64,000 bases of DNA from Coprinus comatus (taxonomy: Eukaryota > Basidiomycota > Agaricomycetes > Agaricales > Agaricaceae): positions 124,001-188,000 of the forward strand of contig JAWPGT010000009.1 in the NCBI GenBank assembly GCA_034638255.1, written 5' to 3'. The notes under the pieces are model-generated. The model saw only the letters and a list, made by a program, of their open reading frames with translations. It made no database searches and was not told the origin of the DNA. Made by a program: the position numbers and the translations under genes. This document shows, piece by piece, positions 10,590-21,254 of this stretch (its first letter is position 1; every line of letters begins with the position of its first letter).

Positions 10590-12583
10590 ATGAATTTAAT
10601 CACAGATTGGAGCGGATTCTTAAACAATATCCTGTACAACTTGAAGTCCGAGGAGTCCACGGATTCCGAGGATCCCGCGGACTTGTTCATTAGATTGGTG
10701 GGAGAGTTGCTTTCGTATGTATTTTGGATCTCCTCTTCAACTTCTCTTCATCCATTGATGACTTCATTGCCAGCTCCAGTACTGGCGACTTTGAACATGA
10801 TAAGCACATCTTAGATATTGCTCAAGTTCTCAAATCATTCCCACATGAGTTGTATAAACTCAATCCCTTGTTTTATCCTACTCACCTCGAGTTTGATATT
10901 CGACAGTCGCATATATCTTACGCTGTACTACAAAAGCCAGACGTATCATATATCTATACCCTCACGTCCTCTCATGGCCTACGTTTTAAATTTGAAAAAC
11001 TCTCCTCTCTTCGCTTACTGGCTATTTTGATATCCAAAACCCCTGGAGATTTGATATATGACTATCTTCATAGTCTCGATTTACCTCCTCTCTTTATGGG
11101 CTGCCTCGCACAGCTTGCTCAAGATGTGAGTTCGTTTCTGTAAGCACGAGGGGCTAACTTGACATATTATATATAGTTGTTAGATCAATCAAATATCTCA
11201 ATACGGGAACGGGAAGTACTTCTGAAATTTCTTCGACGTCCCGGTGGACAAGTACCCTCATCATATGTTCTGTATGATGTTAAGAACCAGACGAGGTTTA
11301 GAGAAACTGGACTTTCTGTGAGTACCACATTGTAAATCTTGTTCGCCCTAAATAATCCTTTTTTTTTTTTGTCGGTTGACGTCATAGGATTTGAAGAAAG
11401 GGTTTTGGAATAATCAAGAAGTAGTTATTAAGTATTCCCGCAGAGTGAGAGGTGACATTACTAATAAAGAGGTGAGAGTTGGTTTTACGAGTGTCGATAT
11501 TGGTACTCAAAAAAAAGTTTTTTTGATCATTCAAAAACCAGATTGTCCGAGAGATAATCCTTATTCATCAACTACGGCATCCTAACATCATGTCTCTTCT
11601 GGGTGTTACCTTCTTAGCACAACAAGAGGGTGAAAGTGCTTCAATTGGGCTAGTAACCATGTATATGCAACATGGTAATGTTACAGAATTTCTGAAAAAT
11701 AATCCGAATATCAATCGAATGACTATTGTAAGTTTATTTCCAAGTCTTATTTAGTTGAATGTACCGCTTACAATAACAACACAATACATTTAATAGGTCT
11801 GGCAAGTGTCCAGCGGCCTACAATATTTACACGAGGGATTTGATTTTCCCGTTGCCCATCGTGACGTTAAAGGCGAAAATATCCTTGTTGATGATAATCT
11901 AGTCTGTCGTTTAACAGATTTTGGTCTATCTTCAATCCCTGCATTATCTTGTCAATCTTGTATGAATAAAGCGGCTGGTACCCCATCATATTTGGCACCA
12001 GAAGTAGGAGATGAAATAGGCGTTGATTTGTTAAAGGCTGATATTTTTTCATTAGGAAATACATTTATTGAGGTATTTGTTTTCTTTCTGATAAGCTATT
12101 CCTATGACACTGATTGTTTTGAAATAGATAGTCACTGGGAGACCAGTAGCGCCGTTCCAATTACATCAAATACCAAAAAGGAAAACAAACAGAACATCAT
12201 CACCAACACCCTACGATTCCTGAATTTTTCTGGGAAATTGTAGATCAGATGATGAATATTGATCCTAACGAACGACCTACCATTAAGATTGTCCGACAAG
12301 CAATTGAAGACAATTTCGACCCTCCAAAATTTATTACAATTCCGAAATATGGATACGGCATACAAGCTCCAAACATTGATGAACGAGGACGAGGGGGAGA
12401 AACTTCACTACAAGAATATATCGTTATTCGAGATATCGTTCATGAATGGATAACTCTTTACAAGAAAGAAGACCAGGTCAAATCATCACATAGTCGGAAT
12501 CAATTAGAGTTGCAGATTTGCTTGATGGTGGTTATATTTCTTTTTACAATTTATATAATCACCCAAGGACGAATTATTCATGA
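10590..12583 (+). pseudogene. Divergent Ser/Thr or TKL-like protein kinase, apparently frameshifted
   Basis: Exons supported: 10590-10714, 10774-11125, 11177-11317, 11388-11471, 11542-11727, 11797-12072, 12128 onward. The first ~200 residues are unrecognised. A kinase domain follows, with the VAIK-type lysine (VVIKYSRR), LRHPNIMSLLGV, catalytic HRDVKGEN, LTDFGLS, activation-segment GTPSYLAPEV and DPNERPT. The glycine-rich loop is not evident: the region before the lysine reads TGLSVDLKKGFW. After IVTGRPVAP the frame must slip by one base near 12155 to reach the evidently coding HPTIPEFFWEIVDQM and DPNERPT; without the slip a TGA follows at about 12221. The 3' end is also unsettled (a stop at 12581-12583 or 12618-12620). 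Multigene TKL-like kinases are common in agaricomycetes and often decay. It could be a pseudogene, an assembly error, or an intron I failed to place. Confidence 0.6.
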
Positions 12584-12839
12584 AGGGCGGCATTGTCGAG
12601 AGAATACTACGGGATCTTGATGTGGTGAAACACAATATCACGTTCGGGGCGACTGAGATGTTGTTGGACTGTAATATTATGTATTCGATTCTAATTTCTG
12701 AACAACTTTTGGTGTCTAGGCTACTTTCCCCTACATCCTTTCTACATAAAGGCTTTTTTTTTTCTTCTAGCAAAAAATACGTAAAATAAACATAGACATA
12801 ACTTTTTTTCTTCTTCCTCCTCCCTTGGCCACAATCAAA

Positions 12840-15800
12840 TCAAACAGTTGACCAAGCATCCAAATTATCCATCTTAACACCCGACTCATTAATAACCTTC
12901 CCAATCTCATAAACCTTTCCAAAATTCTCATTCCCATCACCATCTTCTCTTTCCAAAATCTCCCTAACCTTCTCAACATCCTCTTTCCCAACAACCAAAA
13001 CCAAACCAATTCCACAATTAAAAGTCCTAGCCATTTCCAAACTATCCACTACTCCTTCCTTTTTCAACCATTTAAATATTGGTGGGAATGGCCATGCTGA
13101 GGCGTCAATTTGACAACCTAAATTAGATGGCATTATTCTTGGTAAATTTTCAATAAATCCTCCTCCTGTTATGTGACATAATGATTTTATAAGAGATGGA
13201 GAATGTTGAGTTGTTGGTAAGACTTGAGATATATATATTCTTGTTGGTTCTAATAATGCTCTTCCTAATGTTATTGTTGGTTTTTCATTGGTGGTGGTGG
13301 TGGTGGTGGTAGTGGTGGTAGGGAGAGAATCGGAAGAAGATGAAATTGAAATGAATGGATCCGACCATGGACAAGGTGAAGTATAAGATAATTGAGTTCT
13401 TGAAATTATTTTACGAACGAGTGAGAATCCGTTTGAATGGATTCCAGATGAAGTTATTCCGAGTAAGATGTCACCTTCTTGAATTGTTGGTTTTGGTAGG
13501 ATTTGATCACGTTCGACGGCTCCTACTGCGAACCCTGCTAGATCGTAATCACCTGTAATATAATATTCATTATGATGTGAATATCAAATTTAATTTCAAA
13601 GTTAGTATGGTCGCAGGCAATGTTTAGAGTTCAAGATTATTAAATTAGGGGTGGGAGAATTCGGAAATGAAATGAAAGATGAAGGAAGGGAGGGAAAGAG
13701 ACTAACCTTTTTGATACATTCCCGGCATTTCAGCAGTTTCACCACCGATGAGAGCACATTTGGCTTGTTTACAACCTTCAGCTATACCTTTGACTACTTC
13801 TGAAGCAACGCTAACTTCCAGTTTGCTACAACCATAATAATCAAGGAAGAACAAAGGTTCAGCTCCTTGTACCAATAAATCATTAACAGACATCGCGACC
13901 AAATCGATGCCTAAGCAATTTCTCATCAGTAGACGCATCTAATCACCTTGACGAGAGAACTTACCAACGAGATCGTGGATACCACAATCAATGGCAACTT
14001 TCAACTTTGTACCAACACCGTCAGTACCACTGACCAACACAGGATCACGATAACCAATAGCTTTCAAATCAAATACACCACCAAAACCACCAATTTCTGC
14101 ATCTGAACCTAAACGACGTGTAGCACGAACGTAAGGTTTGATAGCATCTACCAAAGCATTTCCAGCATCTACCGAAACACCAGCTTGAGCGTAAGTTAAT
14201 GCATTGGATTCCTGAACTAGCTTTTTGGCTTCCGGGGTTAATGCACTATAAAAAAAGAATGATAAGTTATTTTTGAGTTTCAGAATTATAGAAGGGTTTG
14301 CTTTTGACCAACCGGTGAGCAATATCTCGACGATAAGTTTTGCCTTCGTAATTGACACTGTCAACACCTTGATAAGCAATCTTGAGAGCTTCTTCAAGTG
14401 TCTCTGCGTATGCTGATACTGCAAATACACGACCTCCAGTGGTGTATGTAGTGTTGTTAGGTTTCTTCGTCCCGGCGTGGAAAACTTTAGCGTTGGCTTT
14501 TTATACTTACGGTTTAGGCTTTTTGAGTGAATGAACAGGATAGAAATGACGTACATGATTCAAAGCGAACTTTGGAATTTTTGAGGTAGTTTCCTGGGTA
14601 ACCTTGGGCTGCTAAAACGACAGAGACAGCGTAACCGGGTTTGATACGAATGTCAAGCGAATCAAGGTGATGTTCCGTGCAAGCCTAGTAAAGGTTGTTA
14701 AATTTATTGAATGTATAGTAATGGTGAAGGACTGACGAGGAGAATGGCTGCTAGATCAGTCTTTTCGTCGAGAAGAAGCATGAGAGCTTCTGTTTCTGGG
14801 TCACCGAAACGAACGTTGTATTCGAGGACCTTTGGACCGGAATTTGTGAGCATGAAACCGGTGAAGAGAAGACCGACGAAGGGGTATCCTACAATGGATG
14901 TCAATGTCTGGTCAGAGATTAGAAGGATGGTAACTCACCTTCACGACGCATTCCGTCGATTGTGGGACGGAGAGATTCCTTCATAATACGGTTCATAGTC
15001 TCAGGAGTTGCAACGGGTGCAGGGGCGTATGCACCCATTCCACCGGTATTGGGGCCAGTGTCACCTTCACCAATGCGTTTGTGATCTTGAGCGGCTGGGA
15101 GAGGGATGATTGTGTAACCATCACAGAAAGCAAGAACGGAGACCTCAGGGCCCTCGAGGTACTCTTCGATGATGACCTCATTCCCTGAAACGTGTTAGTA
15201 TGATTTTTTTTCGATCAGTAAAAGAATTAAAGAATTTAGCCGACCTGCAGTGCCAAAAACTTTGTCTACCATGACCTGCTTGAGAGCATCGATTGCTTCT
15301 TCAGTTGTTTCTGGAATGAGAACGCCCTTTCCAGCAGCCAGACCGGATGCCTTGATGACGACACGGTGGGTGCAAGATTTTGCATATTGTACTGCCTCCT
15401 GATACATGGAAACATTGAAGGTCTTGTACTTTGCAGTTGGGATGTTGTGGCGCTGCATAAAGTCTTTTGAAAAGGCCTTTGAGCCCTCCATTCGTGCGGC
15501 GAGAATATTTGGACCAAAGACATTAATGCCCACTGTGACCCCCTGTGAGATATAGATAAGATTAATGGTATACATGCTTACCATTCCGGAAGTGTAACTC
15601 GATTCCATCTACGAGAGGTTGTTCAGGTCCGGGGATGCAGAGATTAACCTTGGGTGGAGTAAGGAGGGGAAATGAAGGAATACGGCAGAAGACCAACTTG
15701 GTTTTTTACGGCAAAGTCGACCAATCCGGGGTAGTCGTTGATTGCGATAGTATCGAGGTTTAAGCATTTTGGCTCAGAATTTGTGCCACCGTTTCCAGGA

Positions 15801-15898
15801 CAGACAAAGATGTACTGTACGAGCTCTGATTGAGCAAGACGCCAGGCAAGGGCGTGTTCTCTGCCGCCGCTGCCCAGGAGGAGAATACGGAGTGACAT
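12840..15898 (-). CDS. ADE5,7: Bifunctional GAR synthetase / AIR synthetase
   Basis: Ten exons on the minus strand: 15898-15698, 15648-15582, 15532-15245, 15184-14939, 14888-14737, 14684-14555, 14496-14313, 14245-13965, 13910-13707, 13552-12840. Sum 2466 nt (821 aa). It catalyses steps 2 and 5 of de novo purine synthesis in the cytosol. Residues ~1-430 are PurD-like: [25 protein letters not shown]-grasp [13 protein letters not shown] and [24 protein letters not shown]. From ~445 it is PurM-like: [17 protein letters not shown] motif (here [12 protein letters not shown]), [56 protein letters not shown] run of ten Thr codons (about residues 663-672) is inserted in the AIRS half. One intron is long (13553-13706, 154 nt); the others are 49-67 nt. 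It is divergent from the RE-rich gene. Confidence 0.96.
13290..13321 (-). repeat. In-frame (ACC)n trinucleotide run encoding poly-Thr
   Basis: Ten consecutive Thr codons (nine ACC, one ACT) inside the AIR-synthetase half of ADE5,7. Such a run is absent from typical PurM sequences and is probably a surface-loop microsatellite expansion. Confidence 0.85.
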
Positions 15899-16421
15899 GG
15901 AAAATGAGGGACTTCCATATCGGGAAAGGAGTAATGAACGGAGGAAAGCACGTGCCGACTCTTCTTCAAAGCTTCATGGATGACCTGGACCGCAAGCGTT
16001 CGAAGACGTCGATATGGCGCAGAAACAAAAGCCAGGACGCTGTTGACCACATTCCACTGATCGACGTCCCCCAGACCATCCAGAAGGAGAACCCCGGCCA
16101 CTCTATCGTCCCAGACAAGATGAATATCCACCTTGCTCTACCTCCACTCAGAACAAACTATCAGATACACAACCCAATTGGTCCTCCTTATTACTACAAC
16201 ATCCACCTTATTCCACCCGCACACTCAAAGCCTGGAGCACGGCCCCCCTCTGTCTTCTCCCCCTCTTCCCTGCAATATCTACCCAGCACGATCCCGGTCC
16301 AAGCAGAAACACATCCCACACAACTCTCCCAACACCCTCTTCTTCCCAGATCCGCGTTGGAGATGGCTCAAAGGCTCGTTCGAGAAAGACCTCTCAGACG
16401 ACGCCGGACAATGTCGACCTT

Positions 16422-19400
16422 ATGGACGTTACAGACCCCTGGGGTACCAATTGGCACCATACATCTCCCTACGACATTGGCTTGCCCGCTGGGACACTCA
16501 ATCCAGATAGAAACGAGGTTGGTTCTGTTCCTTTGCTCTTGTCCTTCAATCTCACTTTGTTTTCTCTAGCCCCCCGTCCGTAGACGACGTGCCAGCATGA
16601 GCACAGCACAGAATACCTACAAAACAGCGGTTCCCTCTCCACTCTCCCAGTCAACCTCTGCTGTTCACTTGCCAAGCGAAATTGGCCCTATACAACGACC
16701 ACGAAAGCTTAGTAAACGCCAAAAACCTCATGCCGGGAGCATCTTTAGTTCAAAGGACCCAGAAGTTGAACACGTCGTACTCACTCCCCATACCCCAGAG
16801 GCCAACCCTGTTCTACCTAAGCGCATGTCTGTTGCTCCTCCCATTGATACAGGCGGATCTTCTGGACTCTATTCGCGTCCATCGCTCACTAAAAAGGAGA
16901 AAAGAGGCAGCGTATTGGGTCGGCTTGTCAAGAAAATTAGTATCATACGGAGGTCTTTCGATGGCTATGGCAGCAAGCCCAAAGAGGATGAATGGCACCA
17001 TATCAGCGTGGCAGATAATTTCTCAAGCCAGCCGGAGCCCGATACTCAGGAGAAATCGTCCATTAAACGGGTACCACCTCCCTCAATAGATGATCTTGTT
17101 TCAACCCCTCAACAACCCGATCTTCCACCTTCCAAAGACAATGATAACGCATCGGTCCTATCTGTAGAGCCACCGTTTTCCATTGGAAAACTTACTATTG
17201 CTAATCCGGACATGCCAACTCCGGATCCTACATCTGCCCCTCTTCCTCCGGAGAAGGCACCGGAAATTGAACTAGCTTCAAGTCCCGTGTCGTTTTATTC
17301 CCCTATAAATGGTCTGCCGAATACCCTTTCTCCGGGAGCATTCAATACTCTCACTACCGAGACTCCGAAGAATCCAACACAGCAGGTACCGCCATCACCT
17401 TCTCCATCACAACTACCTGTACCACCACCTATACCTTCAAAGGATGATATTCCACATTTCCAACGTCCATTTTCAAGACCTCTATCTACAGTTTTGTCTA
17501 CGACTGAACCACCTGAAACTCCTGCAAGTTTCGCATCCACAATCTCAGATTCTACGCCACGTCCTTTTGAACGTAATATTAGTTTGAAGCCTGAAGTTGA
17601 AGTTGTTGATGAGGATAATGATGGTGATGATGATGATACAAAATCTACAACGACGACAAAGAAACGAACTTCAACGATCAATAATATTAATAACAATAAC
17701 CACCGAAATTCTACTCGTCCTCGATCGACAGTTAGTAATATCAACAATACCAATACCGATGCGAAATCCAATACCCAACAACAACAAGATCGATCATCTT
17801 ATGTTCCTTTCCCTGAAGAAACGAATGCTCGATCATCATATCTTTCTTATGCTTCTTATGCAGATACACCTTATTCTGCTGTTTCTTTACTTGCGAATCC
17901 TCCTACTCCTTATACTGGTGGTATTACACCACAATTAGGACCTGAAACTCTTTTACCTGGTTCTTCTACTTCTACTCCTCCAGCTACTACTCCCCTCCTC
18001 CTCCTCTTCCGCCTACGACTGTTATACCTCCAACTAGATCAGGAAGTACAGTTAAACGTGACACTACAACAACTACTAGAGAAAAATCAACACCACCTCC
18101 CCCACCACCACCTCCAGCACATGAAAAACGAACAACAATAACATCTATTCATCAACGTCAAAGTCAAAGTCAAAGTTTACGTAGAGATTCATCACTTTCA
18201 CATTCACCTCAAGTTCCACCAGCACGTCAATCAAGTTCTAGTTCTAACACCAATCAAGTCTTGAATGGTGGTGTTGGTGGAAGTGGAAGACAAACGGAAA
18301 CATTTAAATTAATTAGAAGTCCAAGTGGACGTGTTTATTCTTCTAGTGAAACTATAAAAGCTGCTGGTGAACAATGGGAAGTTGTTGAAGATGGTGCTGG
18401 TGCTGGTGTTAATGGTGCTAGAGATGTTAAAGAAAAAGAAAGGGAGAGGGAGAAGAGGAGACAGAAAGAGAAAGAGAAAGAAAAGGAGAGGGAAAGGGAA
18501 AGGGAAAAGGAAAGGGAGAGAAGTACCAAGGAAAGAAAGGATAGTTATCGAGAGAGTCATAGGGACTCTCACAGGGATTCTCATAGGGACAGTCATAGGG
18601 ATAGTCATAGGGAGAGAAGAGAAAGTAGGCAGGAAGTTAGTGAACAAGATAGAGCTCATAGGACTAAGAGTTATAGATTGACGATGAAATCTGTGGAACC
18701 TAACGGGAAGGTTGATAGGGAAAGGGACAGGGAACGAGAAAGGGAACGGGAAAGAGAAAGGGAAAGGGAAAGGGAGAAGGAGAGAGAAGAACAGATTAGA
18801 AAAGAAAAAGAGGAGTATTTGAGGAGAGAGAGGGAAAAAGAACGGGAGAGGGAAAAGGAAAGAGAGAGGGAGAGGGAAAAGGAAAGGGAAAGAGAGAGAG
18901 AGCGGGAAAGGGAAAGAGAACGAGAGCAGGAAGAACAATTGAGAAAAGAAAAAGAAGACCAACTTAGAAGGCAAAGGAGGAAGGAAAGAGAGGAAGCGAG
19001 AAGAGAAAAAGAGGAACAACAACAGAAGAGAGAACGCGAAGAGCAGTTGAAAAAGGAGGAAGAGGCTAGAAAAGAACGTGAGGAACAGGCGAGGAGAGAA
19101 AGGGAAGAACAGGAAAGAAGGGAAAAAGAAGAGGTACAACGACGGGATCGGGAAAGAGAGCTTAGAAAGGAACGCGAGAGGGAGGAAAGAAAGGCAAAAG
19201 AACGCGAAGATCGTAAACGGAAAGAGAAGGAACGAAAGAGTAAAGAGGAACAGAAAACTCATCGAAGTAGTGAGGACCAGAAAGCCAAAGACGAGAAACG
19301 ACGGAAAGAAAAAGAGGAGCATAAAAGTCGAGATAAAGTTAAAGATGACAAAAGTAGTAAACGCCGTGATCGAGAGAAAGAGAGAGGGAAAGAGGGAAAA

Positions 19401-20186
19401 CGCAGTAAATCCAGCTCCACGAGTATGAATGCGAATAAACCTCAACCCCCTACCCCTCCCCCTTCATTGTCGTCTGATGATACAGCTACACTTGGGCCTT
19501 CTCATGCTCGAGTTGAACGTCAAGCTTCCACGTCCACACGTCCTACATCTGAACTTCCATCTGCCGCTGACATGAACGCTCTACGTGCAAAAGAAGCTTG
19601 GGATATGGAAAGACTTTGGAAGGCACGTAGTATGTATGGTCAAGAAGGTGCTAACGGAGCCAACACCATTCCTTACGATCCAACTCAACAATCAACTGCT
19701 TCTGCTCCTAACGTTTTTCCTAATAACATGTATGGATCAAGTCATACCGCATTCGTTGTTCAAAACTCTTTCCTTCCTCCACCACAACCACCTTTCGCAA
19801 TGTACAACAGCTCTGGATATTGCCCTAGTCCACCCACAATTCCCAGTTTACATGAATCCATAACCTCATACGATCTCCCCTCAAATACGCCAGGGATGTT
19901 GGGTATGCATCATATGAGAGGGCCTTATGCTTATGGTCATTATGGTGGTTCTAGCCCTGGCATCTTAGGTAGCGGATCTACTACTGCACAACAACAACAA
20001 CCTGATCCAACATCAGTACCACCTGTACCATCTTTACCTATTGTTCCACCAGCTCAACCACGTCATCCGAAGGATTTACTTGCTGCAAATCCACTTCCTG
20101 CACCCCCTAGAGAGTCGACTTATGAACCTGCACCTTTATCCTCTGATTATTGGGCGAAATATGCTGGTTTGACGACTGCACATTGA
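16422..20186 (+). CDS. Large disordered Pro/Ser then Arg/Glu/Lys-rich protein, with one apparent frameshift
   Basis: Exon 1 runs to 16517 and exon 2 from 16570. The join reads VTDPWGTNWHHTSPYDIG, then PPVRRRRASM, in one frame. The frame stays open upstream to about 16050 but has no ATG before 16422, so the true 5' end is uncertain. The exon 2 frame runs to about 17990. In the CT-rich stretch at 17985-18010 it must gain one base to join the long frame ending at 20186 (PPPLPPTTVIPPT onward). The C-terminal half has a KLIRSPSGRVYSS motif, five SHRD repeats and about 330 residues of REREKE-type charged helix, then a Pro/Gln/Ser-rich tail ending YWAKYAGLTTAH. Possible roles are scaffold or cytoskeletal linker, but that is inference only. 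It is divergent from ADE5,7. Confidence 0.7.
18555..18614 (+). repeat. Tandem 12-nt repeat encoding (Ser-His-Arg-Asp/Glu)5
   Basis: Five consecutive 12-nt units of the form AGTCATAGGGAC with third-position variants, encoding SHRD x4 and SHRE. Synonymous drift between units shows that the repeat is not very recent. Confidence 0.9.
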
Positions 20187-21254
20187 TTTAATTATGTGTA
20201 TTTCTTCCCTCGTGTTCCTGTGTATATTTTTTTTTCCGTTTTGGTGGCATTTTTTTATATACCTTTTTTTTTTGTTATTTATGGAATGGTGTTCTTTCTC
20301 TTCCTATTTTCTATTTTTTTTTACATAATATGTATGGACGTTAAGAACGGTTACAAGCATTCAATTTTTGACGCTGGTTTACCCCCCTCATGTATTTACA
20401 TCTTCATATATTCTTTTTTTTTTTTTTTGTTGGCATCTTTTGTTGCATGCAGCACATTTCGGCATTTACTTACCCACATTTACATATTCAATTTATTCAA
20501 TTGTTGTTGGCTTTTTTTTTCCATCCTCATAAATGATAACAATCGACAAACGTGAACTACGTTGTTGCATCGTAGTAGATTTTTCTTTTGTTTCTGTTTC
20601 TGGTTTCTTATTTTCAGTAATTACAATGGAATATATCAAGTGAAATGAAAAATTAACGAATTTGTATCCCTTTCTTTCTTTTCATGACCAATGAGTAGAT
20701 AGATCCTTGTGCAAGAATTCCATGCCATAAATTTAGCTAGCCAAAAAAAAAAACGGTTTGTATTGGACGTAGTAAAAGTATAATCCTCTTGGAAAAGTTT
20801 TGAGGTTCTGAGGAGCGGTGAGCGGGTGGGTCAAAAAAAAAAAAAGGAAGGAAAAGGAAAAAGAAAATGCGGTATAATGCGTCTTAAATTTCAAAAAAAA
20901 AAAACAAAAAAACGAACTAGCCTTCAAGAAATATGGATTATGTGATTCCAGAAAAAAAAATTCCAGAAAGAAAAGTCGATATTGGAAAGGGAGAGGAAAA
21001 AAATGAGTGATCTATGAAAAATGAAAATGAAACCCGAAAGCAAGAAAATAGCAGCACAAGAAGAGAAAAAAGTAAAACAATAACCATATCATATCATATC
21101 AGTTCACATCATCTTCATCGTCCGTCAACATCCCCCAGCATTCTCCAAACGCCCAACAAACAAAAAAAAATCATAGAAACGCCAACATTACGAACAGTGG
21201 AACCATCTCCCATAATCATAATTTCTCCCAAGATGACATATGACATATATATCA
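20187..21254. other. Intergenic region between convergent genes, homopolymer-rich
   Basis: No gene is supported. The left half has many T8-T14 runs (3' UTR of the RE-rich gene) and the right half many A8-A13 runs (3' UTR of the minus-strand orphan). This strand asymmetry fits convergent transcription units meeting around 20.7-20.8 kb. Confidence 0.55.

Noticed and set aside
15760..16131. 123-codon minus-strand frame overlapping the ADE5,7 start
   Set aside because: It overlaps the first ADE5,7 exon in another frame and covers the divergent promoter; no homology-like motif.
18309..19445. 378-codon minus-strand open frame rich in Phe/Leu/Pro/Ser
   Set aside because: It is the antisense shadow of the Arg/Glu/Lys-rich repeat; composition is purely the complement of AGR/GAR codons and it has no family motif.
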